A DNA stretch of 64,000 nucleotides from Plantago major (taxonomy: Eukaryota; Streptophyta; Magnoliopsida; Lamiales; Plantaginaceae), in contig CM048839.1 in the NCBI GenBank assembly GCA_026545765.1, forward strand, positions 88,984,414 to 89,048,413. The letters run 5' to 3'. Shown one piece after another: positions 49,660-62,102 of this stretch. The notes beneath the pieces are model-generated. The model saw only the letters and a program-made list of their open reading frames with translations. It was not told the DNA's origin and did not search any database. Both the position numbers and the translations under genes were made by a program. Numbering within the stretch: position 1 is the stretch's first letter; every line of letters begins with the position of its first letter.

Positions 49660-50277
49660 ACCATTTTCTTCTTCTTCATCTCTTCATCACCGTTTTTTTC
49701 GTTTTTCACATTCCTAACACGTCAATCATCTTATCCCCTCAATCCGAAAGAGAAATTAGCATATCTTCTTCTCATTATTTTCGAACAGGGGAGACGCGCG
49801 AGTACGGGGCGCGGAGAGAGTGACGGTGGACGGAGAGGGAGTCAGTGTGTGGATCTGGCGAGTTGAAGACAAGAAATTCAACCGGAGTTCGAGCTTTTCC
49901 GGTAGGTAAACAGAGCGGGGAAGAAGACGGCGTATACTGGTACTGTTCATCTTCCCGTTTTACTGTTCACCTGCATTTTTTTTTTTTTGGATGCTGGATC
50001 TCTAGGAGAGACCATTTCTTGTTGGATTTTATTTTTGTATGTCTCTGCTTATTATTATTTTTTGTTTGGAGATAAGTTGGGTTGTATGCTAATTGGATAT
50101 GCTAATTGGATGAATTATAATGATTGAAGGGCCAAAGCCATAGTAGAGGAATAAATAGTTCCGTTTCTATTCCAGTCAGCATTTTTAGATATGGTATACT
50201 TTGGCTACGGCATTTTTGACCTATGTCAATTCCTTGAATTGTGGACAAGTTATATAAGAAATATATTATACAGTGAG
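49660..50277. other. Spacer left of the copia LTR
   Basis: It contains a GC-richer patch around 49790-49850 (GGGGAGACGCGCGAGTACGG) and a leader-like GT/T-rich part. No ORF is convincing. The copia element begins at 50278; the five bases before it are GTGAG. Confidence 0.45.
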
Positions 50278-52014
50278 TGTTGGTCCAGATAACGGCAAAG
50301 TAAAAGACTAGAGGGGGGGGGGGGTTGAATAGTCTTTTAAAACTTTTGTCGATAAAAACTATTTCTCAGATATCTGAATAGATATCTGATACTTAGAATC
50401 AGAGCGCGGAAGACTTAATAAAGATAAGTGCAGAAACAGTTAAAGTGTGTGTGTGTGTGTGTGTTGCTGAAATGTAAATACAGAAAGGTAAATAACACAG
50501 CAAGTATAGTGGTATCTGGAGGTGGCGTAATCCTCCAACTAATCCACTTCGGTCTTCCAGAGACCTAGAATTCACTAGAATAGATAATTGAGTTCTCCTT
50601 ACAAAAATCCTATTCTAAGATTACTTTAAACAAATGGTTCCCAACCAAATGTTCCCCCTGAGTTGTTCCCCGGCTTTCACAGCCAAGTACTTCCTGTACT
50701 CAGAAACCTTTTTGAGTTATTCCCTAGCTTCCCAAGCTAAGTACTTCCTATACTCAATAACCTTGGAGTTATTCCTTAGTTTCCCAAATCAAGTACTTCC
50801 TATACTCCGGTAACCTTGGAGTTATTCCCTGATTTTTCAAACTAAGTACTTCCTGTACTCCACGCCAGTTATGGTGTTGGTTTTGGTTTGAGTTGTCAGA
50901 TGAGCTTCTTTAATAACTTATTCAGTTATTCAGATAGCTCTGTGAATCAAGTATACTTAATACACTTTTCAATGTATGGTATCTTGTTCTTTTTACTGAC
51001 CCAAGTCTTAGATAAATGTTCAAGAGAATGAATCTCAGATACTTGATCTTTCGTTTCAACTCTTTCACAGATAGCTGTGCTTGTTTAGGATCAGGACACT
51101 TAGAACTTCAGTGTTACTCAAGATCAAAAGCTTTGGTCACAACAGAAAGCTTTGAGGATAAGTAAGTTGCTTTGAGAGAGAGTAAGGTGTTCAGCGTTTC
51201 GTTCAAGGTGTGTCTCTTCAAGCAGTCTAAGTGTTGATATTTATAGATGAATTTGAGTGCCGTTTGAATAGTATCCGTTAGGCTCAAATTCAAACTATTG
51301 ATATCTGTGTATAATCTTATGTGAGTTTTGTCTTCTTCTTGAAGTCGTTGCTTTTATTCAGACATCTCTCCGTGCATTAAATGCATTGTACTATACCTTT
51401 TGTCTGTAGTGCCAATGAACTATGCTTTATATCAGAGACTAGTGTTATCTGATTCTTTGCACGTCCTTATCTTCAATCTTCAGATACCACTTTTATTGAA
51501 ACAACTTTGTTTGCAATATATATATTTCTTTTTCAGAAATGTGGTTAATGCTCAAGGTATCTGAGAATAGATATCTGTGGACACTTTCCTTGTTTTCAGA
51601 TAGGCCTTTTATTTCTCAGATATCTCTTGTGACACAGTTGGTTTAAAACTATTCGTGTCTTCAAGATATCTGGTTAAGGTATCTGAAAAACAGTTTCAGT
51701 AATCTTGTGCAGTTTCTTCAAGTCTTCAATGTCGTTGAGCTTGTTCTGCTTGGATGTCTTCTTCTTGGTCTTCTCTTCATAAAATAAAAATTACATTTTG
51801 AGACCTAACATCCTATAGAAGATTAGCTAGACTATCATACTTAGTGAGTTTCCTCTTTTACAATGTTCAAGTGAACCAAGAGTACTAATCACCTTTCTGA
51901 GACTAAGATAAGTCATCATGTTGCTGATCAAAATCTAAACAGATATTTCTAACAAAATATCTAACAAATTTCCTAACAAATTTCCCAAGAAATTTCCTAA
52001 CAAATTTCCCAACA
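50278..52014 (-). mobile_element. 3' LTR of the copia element
   Basis: It begins TGTTGGTCCAG on the plus strand and ends CCCAACA, so TGTTGG/CCAACA inverted ends frame it. It holds a G12 run (50313-50324), a (TG)n run (about 50444-50463), and at the gag-distal edge four or five tandem AAATTTCCTAACA-like units. A TATATATAT stretch near 51511-51521 could be the LTR TATA box. AGATATCT occurs at least five times. Confidence 0.82.
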
Positions 52015-52029
52015 AACTTCCCCCTTTTT
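52015..52029 (-). promoter_or_regulatory. Polypurine tract of the copia element
   Basis: On the minus strand AAAAAGGGGGAAGTT immediately precedes the LTR start TGTTGGG. This is the primer site for plus-strand DNA synthesis and fixes the LTR boundary. Confidence 0.85.
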
Positions 52030-52429
52030 GATCAGTCAATGATGACTATCTTACCTATTACAAATCTGGATGAGTGAACAATCCAACACTTAATCTTTTC
52101 TTAAGATCTTCAATTTATTTAATTAAGTGCAGAAAGTAAACATCAACCAAATCACAAGGTGTGATCTTTGCTGACAAGTTATCTTTTATAGAATACTATC
52201 GAGAGTAAGTTCTTGGATAAGTTATAAAGAGAGATTACGGTAACTTCAATACATAGAACAAGTTTGGCTCGATCGGAAAAATACAAAAACTACATAGTAA
52301 ATTAGGAAAACATGAGTAACCAAGCTCCAAGTAGACATCCTAATAAACTAGTCTTCAAGTCTTCAATCTCTTCAAGTCTTCAAGATTTACGTGGATCGAT
52401 GCAAATTTCCTATCTCCAACCTTTTGATG

Positions 52430-53950
52430 TCATCGAATAATCATAGAGAAGTGTTCGACGAGCATCTCGGTGTCTCTGGCAAATCCACGCACCTCTTTAT
52501 AGGTTTTGGTAGGATTTTTCTTGACAAAATGTTTGACCCACAGATACTTTCCCCACTTCCAGGCATGCTCTATTCTGATATCTGAAAGCTTGAAGTATTC
52601 GTAGATAATCCTCAGATATCTGATGTCACCCTTGTATTGATCTTCAGTTAGATAGAACGATTCATAGGGTTCTACAGCGAGTCTTGCTCTTGTGCCTGTT
52701 CCTGTGATATTCAGAATTCTGTGCACATCATCTGGCTTTCCATATGGACATTCATCAGAGAGGTCCTTTCTCATGGCTTCTCTTGACAACTTCAAAATCA
52801 ACCGTGCTTTAATGTGATTGGTGTTGATCAAGGTTGGCTTATCTTTTCTCCATGCCATAAGTTGTTTATGGATTGGTTCTGGAAATTTTGAATTTACCAA
52901 TAGATGCTTAAGTTCCAGAATCCAATAGCCATTTTTCTGATTGATGCACCAGAGAGAGGAATCATTGTCATACTTCACATACTCTATTTGGCTTCTTCCG
53001 ACCGAGTGGAAGTTGACTTTGTCTTTGCTCGACTCACCGCTCGCTTCCTGCCTTGAATTCTCTTTGGGGTTGTTGCTTGAAGAACCACCGGATAGACTTG
53101 GTATTTCCAGAGGGTGTTTTAGGCGCTAGGGCTTTGCGACTATGGGCTCGATTAGGCTTTCAATTTTCCTTTTCTTGTGAAGAGGAGCTTCATCTTCATC
53201 AGTTTCCTCATCATCATCAAGATTAAATCTTGTGTGAGTTTTACAGCCTTCTTCATTGCCCAGGGACTTGATTTGACCTTCTTCTTCTTCTTTAGAATAT
53301 TCATCAATCCCTTTAACTTGTCTTCTCCTTGGAGCCTTGGTACTCCTTGGAGGTTTCTGTGCCATGGCCCTTGTTATCATTTTAGTTCCTTCAGTAGGTT
53401 TCTGGGAAGCAGCTACTATTTGCAAAGCAGCTTGGCTTGAGGAGGGTTCATTGATTCTGAGTGGTGGCTGGGAAGTTTTCATGTTTCTTCTTCCTTTCTG
53501 AGCCGTACCAGCTCCAGATTTCTTCTTGTTTTCTTCTCCTTCTTCCCATTCCCCCTGACTTTGAGGTCCAGATTTGTACACTCTTTCCCCCTTAGTCATT
53601 GTTGGCTGACTCAGTCTCATAAAGAAATCTGAGAGAGACTCAAAATGTCCTTGTAAGAAATTGTAGGCAATGACCAACTTCTGAAGTTCGGCTTTGAGCT
53701 CCTGATTTTGTTTGATAAGTCCATTGTCCTTATCGGTGAGCTCTGCCAATGGGCCTAGGATGGCATCTGCTTTTCCAGCAGTATAACTTGCCTCTTGGAA
53801 AGCTTTTTCAGCTAAAGACGCATCATCGTCCCTTATCATTCCCAGATCTTTCTGAGCAATGACTATGCTAGTTGTTCTCTGAGTGATGAGCTCAGTGAAC
53901 TTTTTCATTCGAGGGGACGAGGCAATTACTTCCTTGTTACGTGAAGACAT
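52430..53950 (-). pseudogene. Third gene of the copia element, 3' part (coiled coil and C-terminal domain)
   Basis: One frame runs from 53950 to 52430 with a single in-frame stop at 53126. From 53950: a helical coiled-coil segment (IKQNQELKAELQKLVIAYNF), a basic linker (APRRRQVKG), an acidic stretch ending in HKKRKIESLIEP, the stop, then a 180-residue domain with W- and Y-rich phrases (WCINQKNGYWILELKHLL, IEHAWKWGKYLWVKHFVKK). No transmembrane segment or signal peptide is evident, so calling it an envelope-like protein is not supported here. Position between pol and the PPT matches the extra ORF of SIRE elements. Confidence 0.6.
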
Positions 53951-53990
53951 CTCCTTGTTCGATTAGCCAAGATTGGTACTGTTCATGTAT

Positions 53991-56713
53991 TCATTGGAGT
54001 GGACATTTGGCGCTTTTGAATATTGTAGGAGCAATCAGCTTCCTTTTCAAGTGAGAAACCGCTAAATGTTCATTGCGGTGCTCTGCTAAAGTCTTGTCTT
54101 CTTCATCATCTGAGTAATCAGCCCAGTGATCTTCATCCTCTTGGGCATTTTCATCGATTATATCGAGTCCAGCAACCATCTCAGAGATTAGTTTCTTCCC
54201 TTTCTGGGAGGAGGATGGTACTTCTTTTGAAGATGATGCAGCCTTAGCATCATGCTCGACTTCAGATACTTCTTCAGTATCGAGTTCTTTGGTGATATCA
54301 TGCACAGCATCCCGTAGCTCTTTAACCTCAGAGTAAGCAATCATTTCTTGTAAGTATTGATCTTGTAGTTGATCAAGCTTGTCTCTGGATTTAGCTATTT
54401 GATCTTCCAGTTGAAGATGGAGCTGTTGTTCTTCTTCCAACAGTTGTCTGAGTTGAGCAGATCTGGTTTGAGTGTTTAATATTTTCTGATTGGTTTCTTC
54501 AGAAAGCTCAACTACTTGTTCAGTAGCAACTGGGTGTTGGTTAGAAGATGGATGAGTAGATTTCTGAGGAGATGGAGACGGAGATTTCTGTGAAGTCTTC
54601 TCAGTGTGCTTTTCAGCAGCTGAGGCATCATTTCTTAGTGAAATTCCTCCGGTCCACAGTGCGGGCATCATCATCATCCTTTTTGTCTGTGTCATCCTTT
54701 TGGTGATGGTCAGTGGGAGGTTCATCGAAGTCATTTTCGTTTATCTCTTCCTCCTCATCATCTTCAGATACAAGATTGATCACTTCAGGAATAGTGATCT
54801 TCTGCCCATTAACTTCTTCTTGTTCAGAAGGTATAAATTGCAGAGTTTGGGGCAGGACTGGCTTAAATGCCATTTGTAATCTTGTCTGACCATTTGCCTG
54901 TTCAAAGACTTGTATCAAACTGTGTGCCACTTCTCTGGAGAAATCCTTATGCAATAGAGTCGCAACTGTGTACTGTTCGGTAGGGAACATTGCATGGATG
55001 TATGTCTCCAAGTCAAGAGCTCGTCTGTTTGGTTGATCTGTGATTCTCAATATTTCAGAGAGATCAGAGCACCTTAACCTTTGCCATTTCTTGAAGCATT
55101 TAATGTGCTTTGGCAGGGTGTGAGCTTTGAAGAAGGGAAGTAGGTCCCTTGTCTCATCATTGGGAGCCTGCTCGGCGCTTGTTTGAGCCTGAAAGAAAGA
55201 GTTTTGAGTGAGCTTCAAAGCTTTTATAGATATCTGAGTAGAAGTGTAGTTTAGTTTCTGAGTTACCTGAGTAAGGACTTCAGGCTCAGAGACTTGTTCT
55301 ACTGAGACAATTGGTGTCTCAGATATCTTGTTGTGAGGCGGAGACTTGGAAGTCTGGTCCTCATCAACCTTTCTTTCTTGAACTTGAGAATTAACATTAT
55401 CACAATACTTAGGAAATTTTATCAAGAAAACTTTAAGTGACAAGTCAGATATCTGAGAGGTCAATTACCTCCATGGGAGGCTCAGATACTTGTCTCTCAG
55501 AGACTTGTGCAGTCTCTGGAATCTTTTCTTGTGATGAAGGCCTTGATGCCTCATCAATTTCCATAGGTGCAGGCGATGTCGCAACTCTGTCCCCTTGCAC
55601 TTCTACTTCTGAGTGAGCCTGTGAGTAGAAAGCATTGAATAATTTAGAGAAGACTTTAATTAACCCAAGGTGAAGAATATTTATCATTGATTTTCATATA
55701 CCTTCATACTGGAAGGCTCAATGATCTGTTCTTCAGAAACCTTGTCGGTTTCTGGGTTTTCTTCTGGCATTTCTGCCCTATCTTCCTCTTTCTCAGTTGG
55801 AGCCTGTTAGAAACATTTATTTTAATGATTAAGCACATAAACTTATAACTGAAGAAGTGTTATCTTAAGAATCCATTATTACCTGTGGCACAGGCTCAAA
55901 TATCTTAAGAGGCGAGGTTGAGGGAAACTCCTTCTCAGTTTCTGAGGTAAGCTTTTCAGCTTCCTCTTGTTTTTGTGTTTCTAACTCAGCCTGTAACAAA
56001 GAAATTTTATGAGTAACAAGATGTATAAGCATAAAAATTTTCACAAGATAAGAGTTAAACCGGTCAGCTACCTGATTAGTTCCAGGCTGATTGGTCTCTG
56101 AAACTTGTGACCTTTCTATACATTGGTCTTCTTGTTCCAGTATTTCTTCTTTGTTGGAAGTTTCAGGTACTTCACACCTTTCCTGAGTATGCAACTCAGT
56201 TGTCTCCCCTGGTTGATCATTCTGAGTAGAGGTCTCAGTTTGATCCCTCTCATTGAGTTGGGGAACCTGCTCTTTTGCAGGATTTTCTTCAGCATACTGC
56301 ATTGCTGGTAATTCGAAATGGAGTTCATTTACCATTTCATCAACCACTTGTGGCTGTTGTGGTTGTTGTGTTTGTGGTTGTTGTGGTTGTCTGGAAGCAG
56401 AGGATTGGTCAGTAGAATGTTCTTCCAGATTTTTAGATGTGGCATTTTCATCAGCATCTGCCAGCACTAAATTACCACTCATCAGGGCTTCTTGGAGTTG
56501 TGCGTAAGAAACGTTCCCTGATGATGTGTTTGCACCAACAACCTTTGCTATAGGTTCAGCAACTTGTGGTGTAGGTTCTTCTTCAGATACCTTATTACCA
56601 GTTACTGTTACAGTAACCTTAGCCCTCTTTGTTCTTTCTAGGACTTGAGAGATGACTAGTTCATCATCTTCATCGTCAGAGCTCTCATCAGCATTAGGAA
56701 CTGATTGGTCCAT
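53991..56713 (-). pseudogene. Third gene of the copia element, spliced 5' part with tandem exon units
   Basis: Starts ATG at 56713 (MDQSVPNADESSDDEDDE). Exons on the minus strand: 56713-56072, 55990-55883, 55803-55702, 55618-55469, about 55390-55267, and 55188-53991. Introns are 81, 79, 83, ~78 and 78 bp, each GT-AG with a U-rich end and most with CAG|GCT acceptors; all are phase 0. Exons two to four start AELETQ, APTEKE and AHSEVE, and the last starts AQTSAE. They are short, Glu/Pro/Ser-rich and look like diverged copies of one unit. The fourth intron's acceptor is damaged (CAAG then TTCAAG, which breaks phase). The last exon carries one frameshift near 54650 and a coiled coil (QLRQLLEEEQQLHLQLEDQI). 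Probably a phase-0 exon-duplicated accessory protein; function unknown. Confidence 0.6.
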
Positions 56714-58020
56714 TACTCCTGCGGTTTCTGCAGATAGGGCTTGGTGTTTTTCACCACTTTTGGCGGATTTATGAGTTCATCGAAGGCTTTACGTAATAGT
56801 CTTCACATTTCGAAGCACTTTCTCTCTTGAGTCTACTTGTTCAAGAGTTGATAACTCTTTGCGGATTGATGATTTCATCTCGCTTTATCGGTTCATCGGC
56901 AATGCTGCGAGATATCCGAGAATTGACAACCTCTTTGGGTGTGTCTTCTGATTTGCCAGAGACTTCTTTCTTGAAGTTCGCAGGTTTTTCTTAGATACCT
57001 TTCGGACTTTCGCTTCTTAGAACCTTTACGAGACCCAGTAACCTTTTTCATCAAGTTTGTATACTCATATTTGTAGAGTAGGCTCATTGGCTATTTCACC
57101 AAATGTCTCTCGAGCTCAATGCCAAGCTTCTCCAAAGAAGTAGCATATCTTCGCACCATAGCCTCTGTGGCCTTTGTCAGCTAGTCCTTTGGCAATCTTA
57201 GGCTCAAGCCTTGAATCTTCTTCACAAACTTCATGAAGGCCTACTTTCCCCAGATTAAAAGGGTTTTCCACCTTTTGTCTTGTTGATTCAAGAAGAATAT
57301 CATGATCCATCGTTCTTGGCTTATCCGTCAAGACCTCCTTGTAGACCATCAAAGCATCTGTGAAGAATGCAAGCCAAGACATCCCAAAGGAACCATCGGA
57401 TGTCCGGTTCGGATGTCGCAAGCTTGAACTAAGTGGGTGTATCGATTTTCAAGATCACACACGCCATCTGATTCTTTAACACCTTCAAGGAGTTCATCAT
57501 CCTTGGTGTTTATTTCAAAATCCTTTCCAAGATTTTGAAACTCAAACAACTTACGTGAAGTTGTTAAGTCCGTATGATTTCCTTTCCTTGGTCGAGGTTT
57601 TGATGAACACTATTTCAAAGGTGCCTTGAAACACAGAAATAATCCTGAGTTGTTGTAGAATTCCAACACATCGAGTGATGAAATTCCACTAGGCGGCGGA
57701 TAGAAAGCCCTTGATTTGTGCCTTTTCAAGCATGTCAAGAATTAGCTTTACATCGGCTTTCTCTATTCCACCGTGAGGTATTCCTCAACCATGGCACCAC
57801 CCCAAATCATTCGTGATTTGAAGTCCAATGGTCGATTAAAATCTCCTACCGGTCGGTTGTTCACAATAACCAACTCTGGTGCTTGCTTTTCAAAGCACGG
57901 TGGAGGATTGAGATTTCGTGTAGTTGAACTTTTAGGCCATCTCTTTATATAGTGTAGGATTTGAAATTGGTGTTTGAAAGAGATTTGATTCAAGAATTCT
58001 TTGCGTAAAAACTTAATCTT
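56714..58020 (-). pseudogene. Decayed 5' part of the third gene or of an upstream exon set
   Basis: Scattered frames on the minus strand read as one protein broken by shifts. Between 57549 and 57116 LVQACDIRTGHPMVPLGCLG in one frame is followed by SDGSFGMSWLAFFTDALMVY in another, and then KVENPFNLGKVGLHEVCEED. Such sequence resembles the poorly described retrotransposon-associated proteins found after pol in plant elements. Introns may exist here too, but I could not define them. Confidence 0.45.
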
Positions 58021-58127
58021 GATTTGCAGAGATTGTAGAAGTTTTGCAGAGAATCAAGAGAAGGATTTGCTATTTTTGTGCAAGATGAGTTTTCGGATTA
58101 GGCAAAAGTGATTTCCTATGCCAAAAT

Positions 58128-58140
58128 CCTATATATATAG
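58128..58140 (-). promoter_or_regulatory. TATA-like sequence upstream of the third gene
   Basis: CTATATATATAG lies on the minus strand between pol and the third gene, followed by a 130-base stretch resembling a 5' leader (CT-rich, TCTTGATTCTCTGCAAAAC). A second one, TATATAAAG, is at 57943-57952. Either could serve an internal promoter; pattern only. Confidence 0.3.
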
Positions 58141-58630
58141 CAGTTGAATCTCAACAGACAAATACATACAAATTGATTTTGTGTGTACGTATCTGTGATT
58201 TGCAAGCAGGCGTGAGCAAAAGCTAGCTCGGCATTAAATGCTTAGTGGGCCATGTCTGAATTTCAACAGTCCACTATTTACTGTGAATTAATTTCCACCG
58301 TACAGATCAATCGCTTAATTTCATCAAGGGTCACCATTGCTTCTTCAGCAATGATCACAATCAACAAGTGTAATTGTGCCCATTTAATGAATTTTGGCTC
58401 ATAGCTTTCTGAATCACGTTTTTGTATGACCTAGAACACTATTTGCATCTGAATCTTTCTTATACTTAGGATTTTTCCAAGTTTTTCATCAAGATAGAAA
58501 TAATGCGAGTTTCAAGAGAGTAGTTGACTGCAGATAGTTGTACTATTCTCTTTTGTGTTCCCCGTTTATAGAGTGATTCAGATATCTGAGTTCCCGTCTC
58601 AGAGATCTTAAGCTATCTTTTTGCTCTTTA

Positions 58631-58735
58631 GCCTTTTTGACTTCTGGTTACCCGTTCCAGATTTCTCTTTTCCCTTCTCTGGATACCCGTTCCAGATACC
58701 TCTTCTCTGGATGCCCGTTCCAGATACCTGAACTC
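58631..58735 (-). repeat. Short tandem repeat directly after the pol stop
   Basis: Read on the minus strand, GTATCTGGAACGGGCATCCAG, its variant with GGGTATCC, and a third copy AATCTGGAACGGGTAACCAG follow each other at 28-36-bp spacing immediately after the pol stop codon (TGA at 58738-58740). Confidence 0.75.
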
Positions 58736-58737
58736 CT

Positions 58738-61700
58738 TCAGTTCATTGGTAGTTCCATTAGTCCAAGACTATGTCTTAAGGCTAAGAATCTACTTTCTTT
58801 TAGTGGCTTAGTGAAGATATCTGCAAGTTGGTCTTCAGTGCCAATCTTGAGTATCTCTATATTGCCCTTTTCAACATGGTCTCTGATGAAGTGATGTCTA
58901 ACATCAATGTGCTTTTTTCTGGCATGAAATTTAGGATTCTGTGTAATCGCAATAGCACTTGTGTTGTCACAGAAAATGGGAGTTTTCTTCTCATCGAGTC
59001 CATAGTCTTTAAGTTGTTGTTGTATCCACAGAATTTGTGTTGCACAACAACCAAAAGAATATATTCAGCCTACGTGGTAGAGGTTGCAATTGAGTTTTGC
59101 TTCTTGCTAAACCATGAGATAAGTCTAGTACCGAACCCACAAGTTCCTGAGGTGCTTTTCCTATCAAGCAGTGATCCAGCATAATCAGCGTCTGAGTACC
59201 CAGCTAAACTCAATCCGCTTTCCTTAGGATACCACAATCCTACATCTACTGTACCCTTTACATACCTTAATATTTTCATAGCAATGTTGTAGTGTGTTTG
59301 CATTGGATTTGTCTGAAATCTAGCACATACTCCAACGGCGTATTGAATATCAGGTCTACTTGCAGTGAGGTAAAGTAGTGAACCTATCAATTTCCTATAC
59401 TTATATTCTTCAACACTCTTATCTGATTCAGTATAGGTCATTTTGGTTCCAATGCTCATAGGTATCTTAGCATTCTTTTTAGAAGGCTTAAGATTGAATT
59501 TTGTGAGCATATCTTTTGCATACTTTGTTTAACTAATGTATATTCCATCATTGAGTTGCTTGACTTGCAATCCTAGAAAATAATTCATTTCTCCCATCAT
59601 GCTCATCTCAAACTTGCTTTTCATGAGATTTGCAAAGTCATTACAAAGTTGCTTGTCCTTAGATCAAAATATGATGTCATCAACATATACTTGAACTAAG
59701 AGTAGTTTCCCGTCATGATTTAAGGTAAATAAAGTTTTATCAACTTCACCTTTCTTGAAACCACTTTCCAGAAGGTACTTGGCCAAAGTGTCATACCATG
59801 CTCTTGGAGCCTGTTTCAGTCCATACAGAGCTTTCTGTAGTTTATAAACCATTCTACTTTCTGAGGAAACTTCAAAGCCAGGTGGTTGCTCAACATAAAC
59901 TTCTTCTGCAAGTTCACCGTTTAAGAATGCACTTTTGACATCCATCTGATAAACTTTAAAATCTTTATGAGCTGCAAAGGCTAGAAAGAGTCTTATTGCA
60001 TCAAATCTGGCAACTGGTGCATATGACTCATCAAAATCTAAGCCTTCAGTCTGGGTAAATCCCTTGGCAATCAATTTTGCTTTGTTTCTGGTTATTTCAC
60101 CAGATTCATTCATCTTGTTTCTGAAAACCCATTTAGTTCCAATCACAGATATTCCTTCTATAAATGGAACTAGTTTCCAGACTTTGTTTCTCTCAAATTG
60201 ATCCAACTCTTCTTGCATTGCGGAGATCCAGTCTTGGTCTCCTAATGCTTCTTCTATATTTTTAGGTTCAATATTCGAGATGAAACATCCAAAGAGAGAA
60301 TTAGCATTTTCAGCTATTGCTCTCCTAGTCCTAACACCTTGATTAATTGGTCCAATTACATCCTTTGCAGGATGATCTTTGATCCATCTCATCATAGGTT
60401 TAGTGCTAGTAGGATTAATATCCAAGTGATTTGAATGTGAATCACCAAGATTAAGATTTGATACTTTTTCAGTATCTGAGATATCTGACATATGGGAAAT
60501 GTCATGGATATCTGACACTTTTTCAGTGTTAGAGATATCTGGAACTTGCATTTCAGCAGTCTCATTTTCAGATACCTCTTCATGATGAAGGTTCTCAGTA
60601 ACCTGTTCCATTTCTGGAAAACTCATAGGAAATTCCCCATCATGTCTGTGAGTCATCTTGTTGTTACTAGGCATTTCAAGCTTTTCTACGTCAGAGTCAT
60701 CCTCACTTTCCATAATGATGTTTCTCCTTTCTGAGGATTCTTCTTTAGAATCCCTCAGTAATAGTTCTTTGAACCTCTCTGAGAGTTCATCATTAGGAGG
60801 TGTTTTCTTATTTCCTTCATAGAATACAACATGAATTAATTCTTCAATTTTCTTTGTTCTTTTGTTGTAAACTCTGTAGGCTTTGCTACTTGTGGAATAA
60901 CCAAGAAATACACCTTCATCTGCCTTTGGTTGAAATGTTCTCAGATAATATTTTCCATTGTTTAGAACAAAACATTTACAACCAAATACTCTCAGATGTT
61001 TGATATTAGGGGGTCTACCAACCAAGATTTCATAGGGGGTCTTGTCATGGTGTTTGTTTATCAAACATCTGTTCTGAGTGTAGCAAGCTGTGTTTACAGC
61101 TTCAACCCAATAAATTTCACTTATTTCAGTGTCAGCTAGCATTGTCCTTGCAGCTTCTTTAAGGGTTCTGTTTTTCCTTTCTGCAACACCATTTTGTTGA
61201 GGTGTTCTTACAGAGGAAAGTTGGTGTTGTATACCTTTGCAGGTACAAAACTCCTTTATGTACTGGTTGACAAACTCAGTACCATGGTCTGTTCTGATTG
61301 CAGATACCTTGTCATTTTTCATGACTTCAAGCTTTTTCAGCAAGTTTGGTATCTCCACCCTGGCATCAGATTTGTGTTTCAGAAAGACAACCCAAGTGAA
61401 TCTTGAGAAGTCATCTACAACAACCAGACCATATTTCTTTCCTGCATAACTAGTTACAGATGATTCAAAAAGATCCATGTGTAATAGTTGCAGTGGTCTA
61501 ACACTAGAGTGTCTGATTTTGGACTTGAAAGAGATCTTAGATTGTTTCCCCATCTGACAGGCAGAACAGATACCATCCTTTCTGAAAGATGTTCTGGGAA
61601 GGCCAACCACTAACTCTTTCTTGGCAAGTCTGTTCAGAGTTTTGAAGTTCAAGTGACTCATTCTTTTGTGCCATAACCAAAGGCTCTTCTGTGTGACCAG

Positions 61701-62102
61701 ATTGACTCACCATGAGACATTCTTCAGTTGTGGCAGATGCCCAATCGGCAACATAAAGACTGCCTTTCCGCCGACCAACTAAGACTGTCTGCTTTGACTC
61801 ATTGTCAATTAGTTTCAGTATTTAGCTTTGAATTTTATAGTAAAACCCTTGTCTGCAAACTGGCTCATGCTAAATAGATTATATTTCAAATCCTTAACAT
61901 GTAATACGTCAGTGATTGTTAAAGTCCCCAATTTGACGTTGCCAAATCCGAGAGAGGGATTTAATTCTCCTCCAGCAAATCTGATATCTGGTCCTGTGTT
62001 GCAAGCTTTGTAATCGACCAGATTTGCTTTGTCTCCTGTCATGTGCTTTCCGCATCCACTATCAAATAGCCATTGTGCTTTAGTCCAGGAAGCATTCTGC
62101 AC
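58738..62102 (-). pseudogene. Copia pol: protease, integrase, reverse transcriptase, RNase H, broken
   Basis: Protease: WLFDSGCGKHMTGD near 62060. GAG-pre-integrase zinc site: [10 protein letters not shown] then CSACQMGK (about 61690-61550). Integrase: [24 protein letters not shown] and [14 protein letters not shown] hold the D,D,E residues. [28 protein letters not shown] and YVDDIIF, the catalytic site, near 59665. RNase H: SLLYLTASRPDIQYAVGV, SDADYAGSLLDRKSTSG, and QLADIFTKPL near the end. Breaks: a compensated frameshift with stops between protease and integrase (about 61815-61680), TGA right after YVDDIIF, a TAA near 59530, a TAG after SIATSTT near 59068 and a frameshift near 59000. The product would process, integrate and reverse-transcribe the element; this copy cannot. 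Confidence 0.85.

Noticed and set aside
49362..49823. 153-codon open reading frame
   Set aside because: It runs across TTGCCCGAATTGGAG repeats and a (TTC)n microsatellite; the poly-Leu/Ser protein is an artefact.
52430..57993. Envelope gene of a retrovirus-like element
   Set aside because: No signal peptide, transmembrane segment or fusion-like hydrophobic stretch is visible; only the map position is envelope-like.
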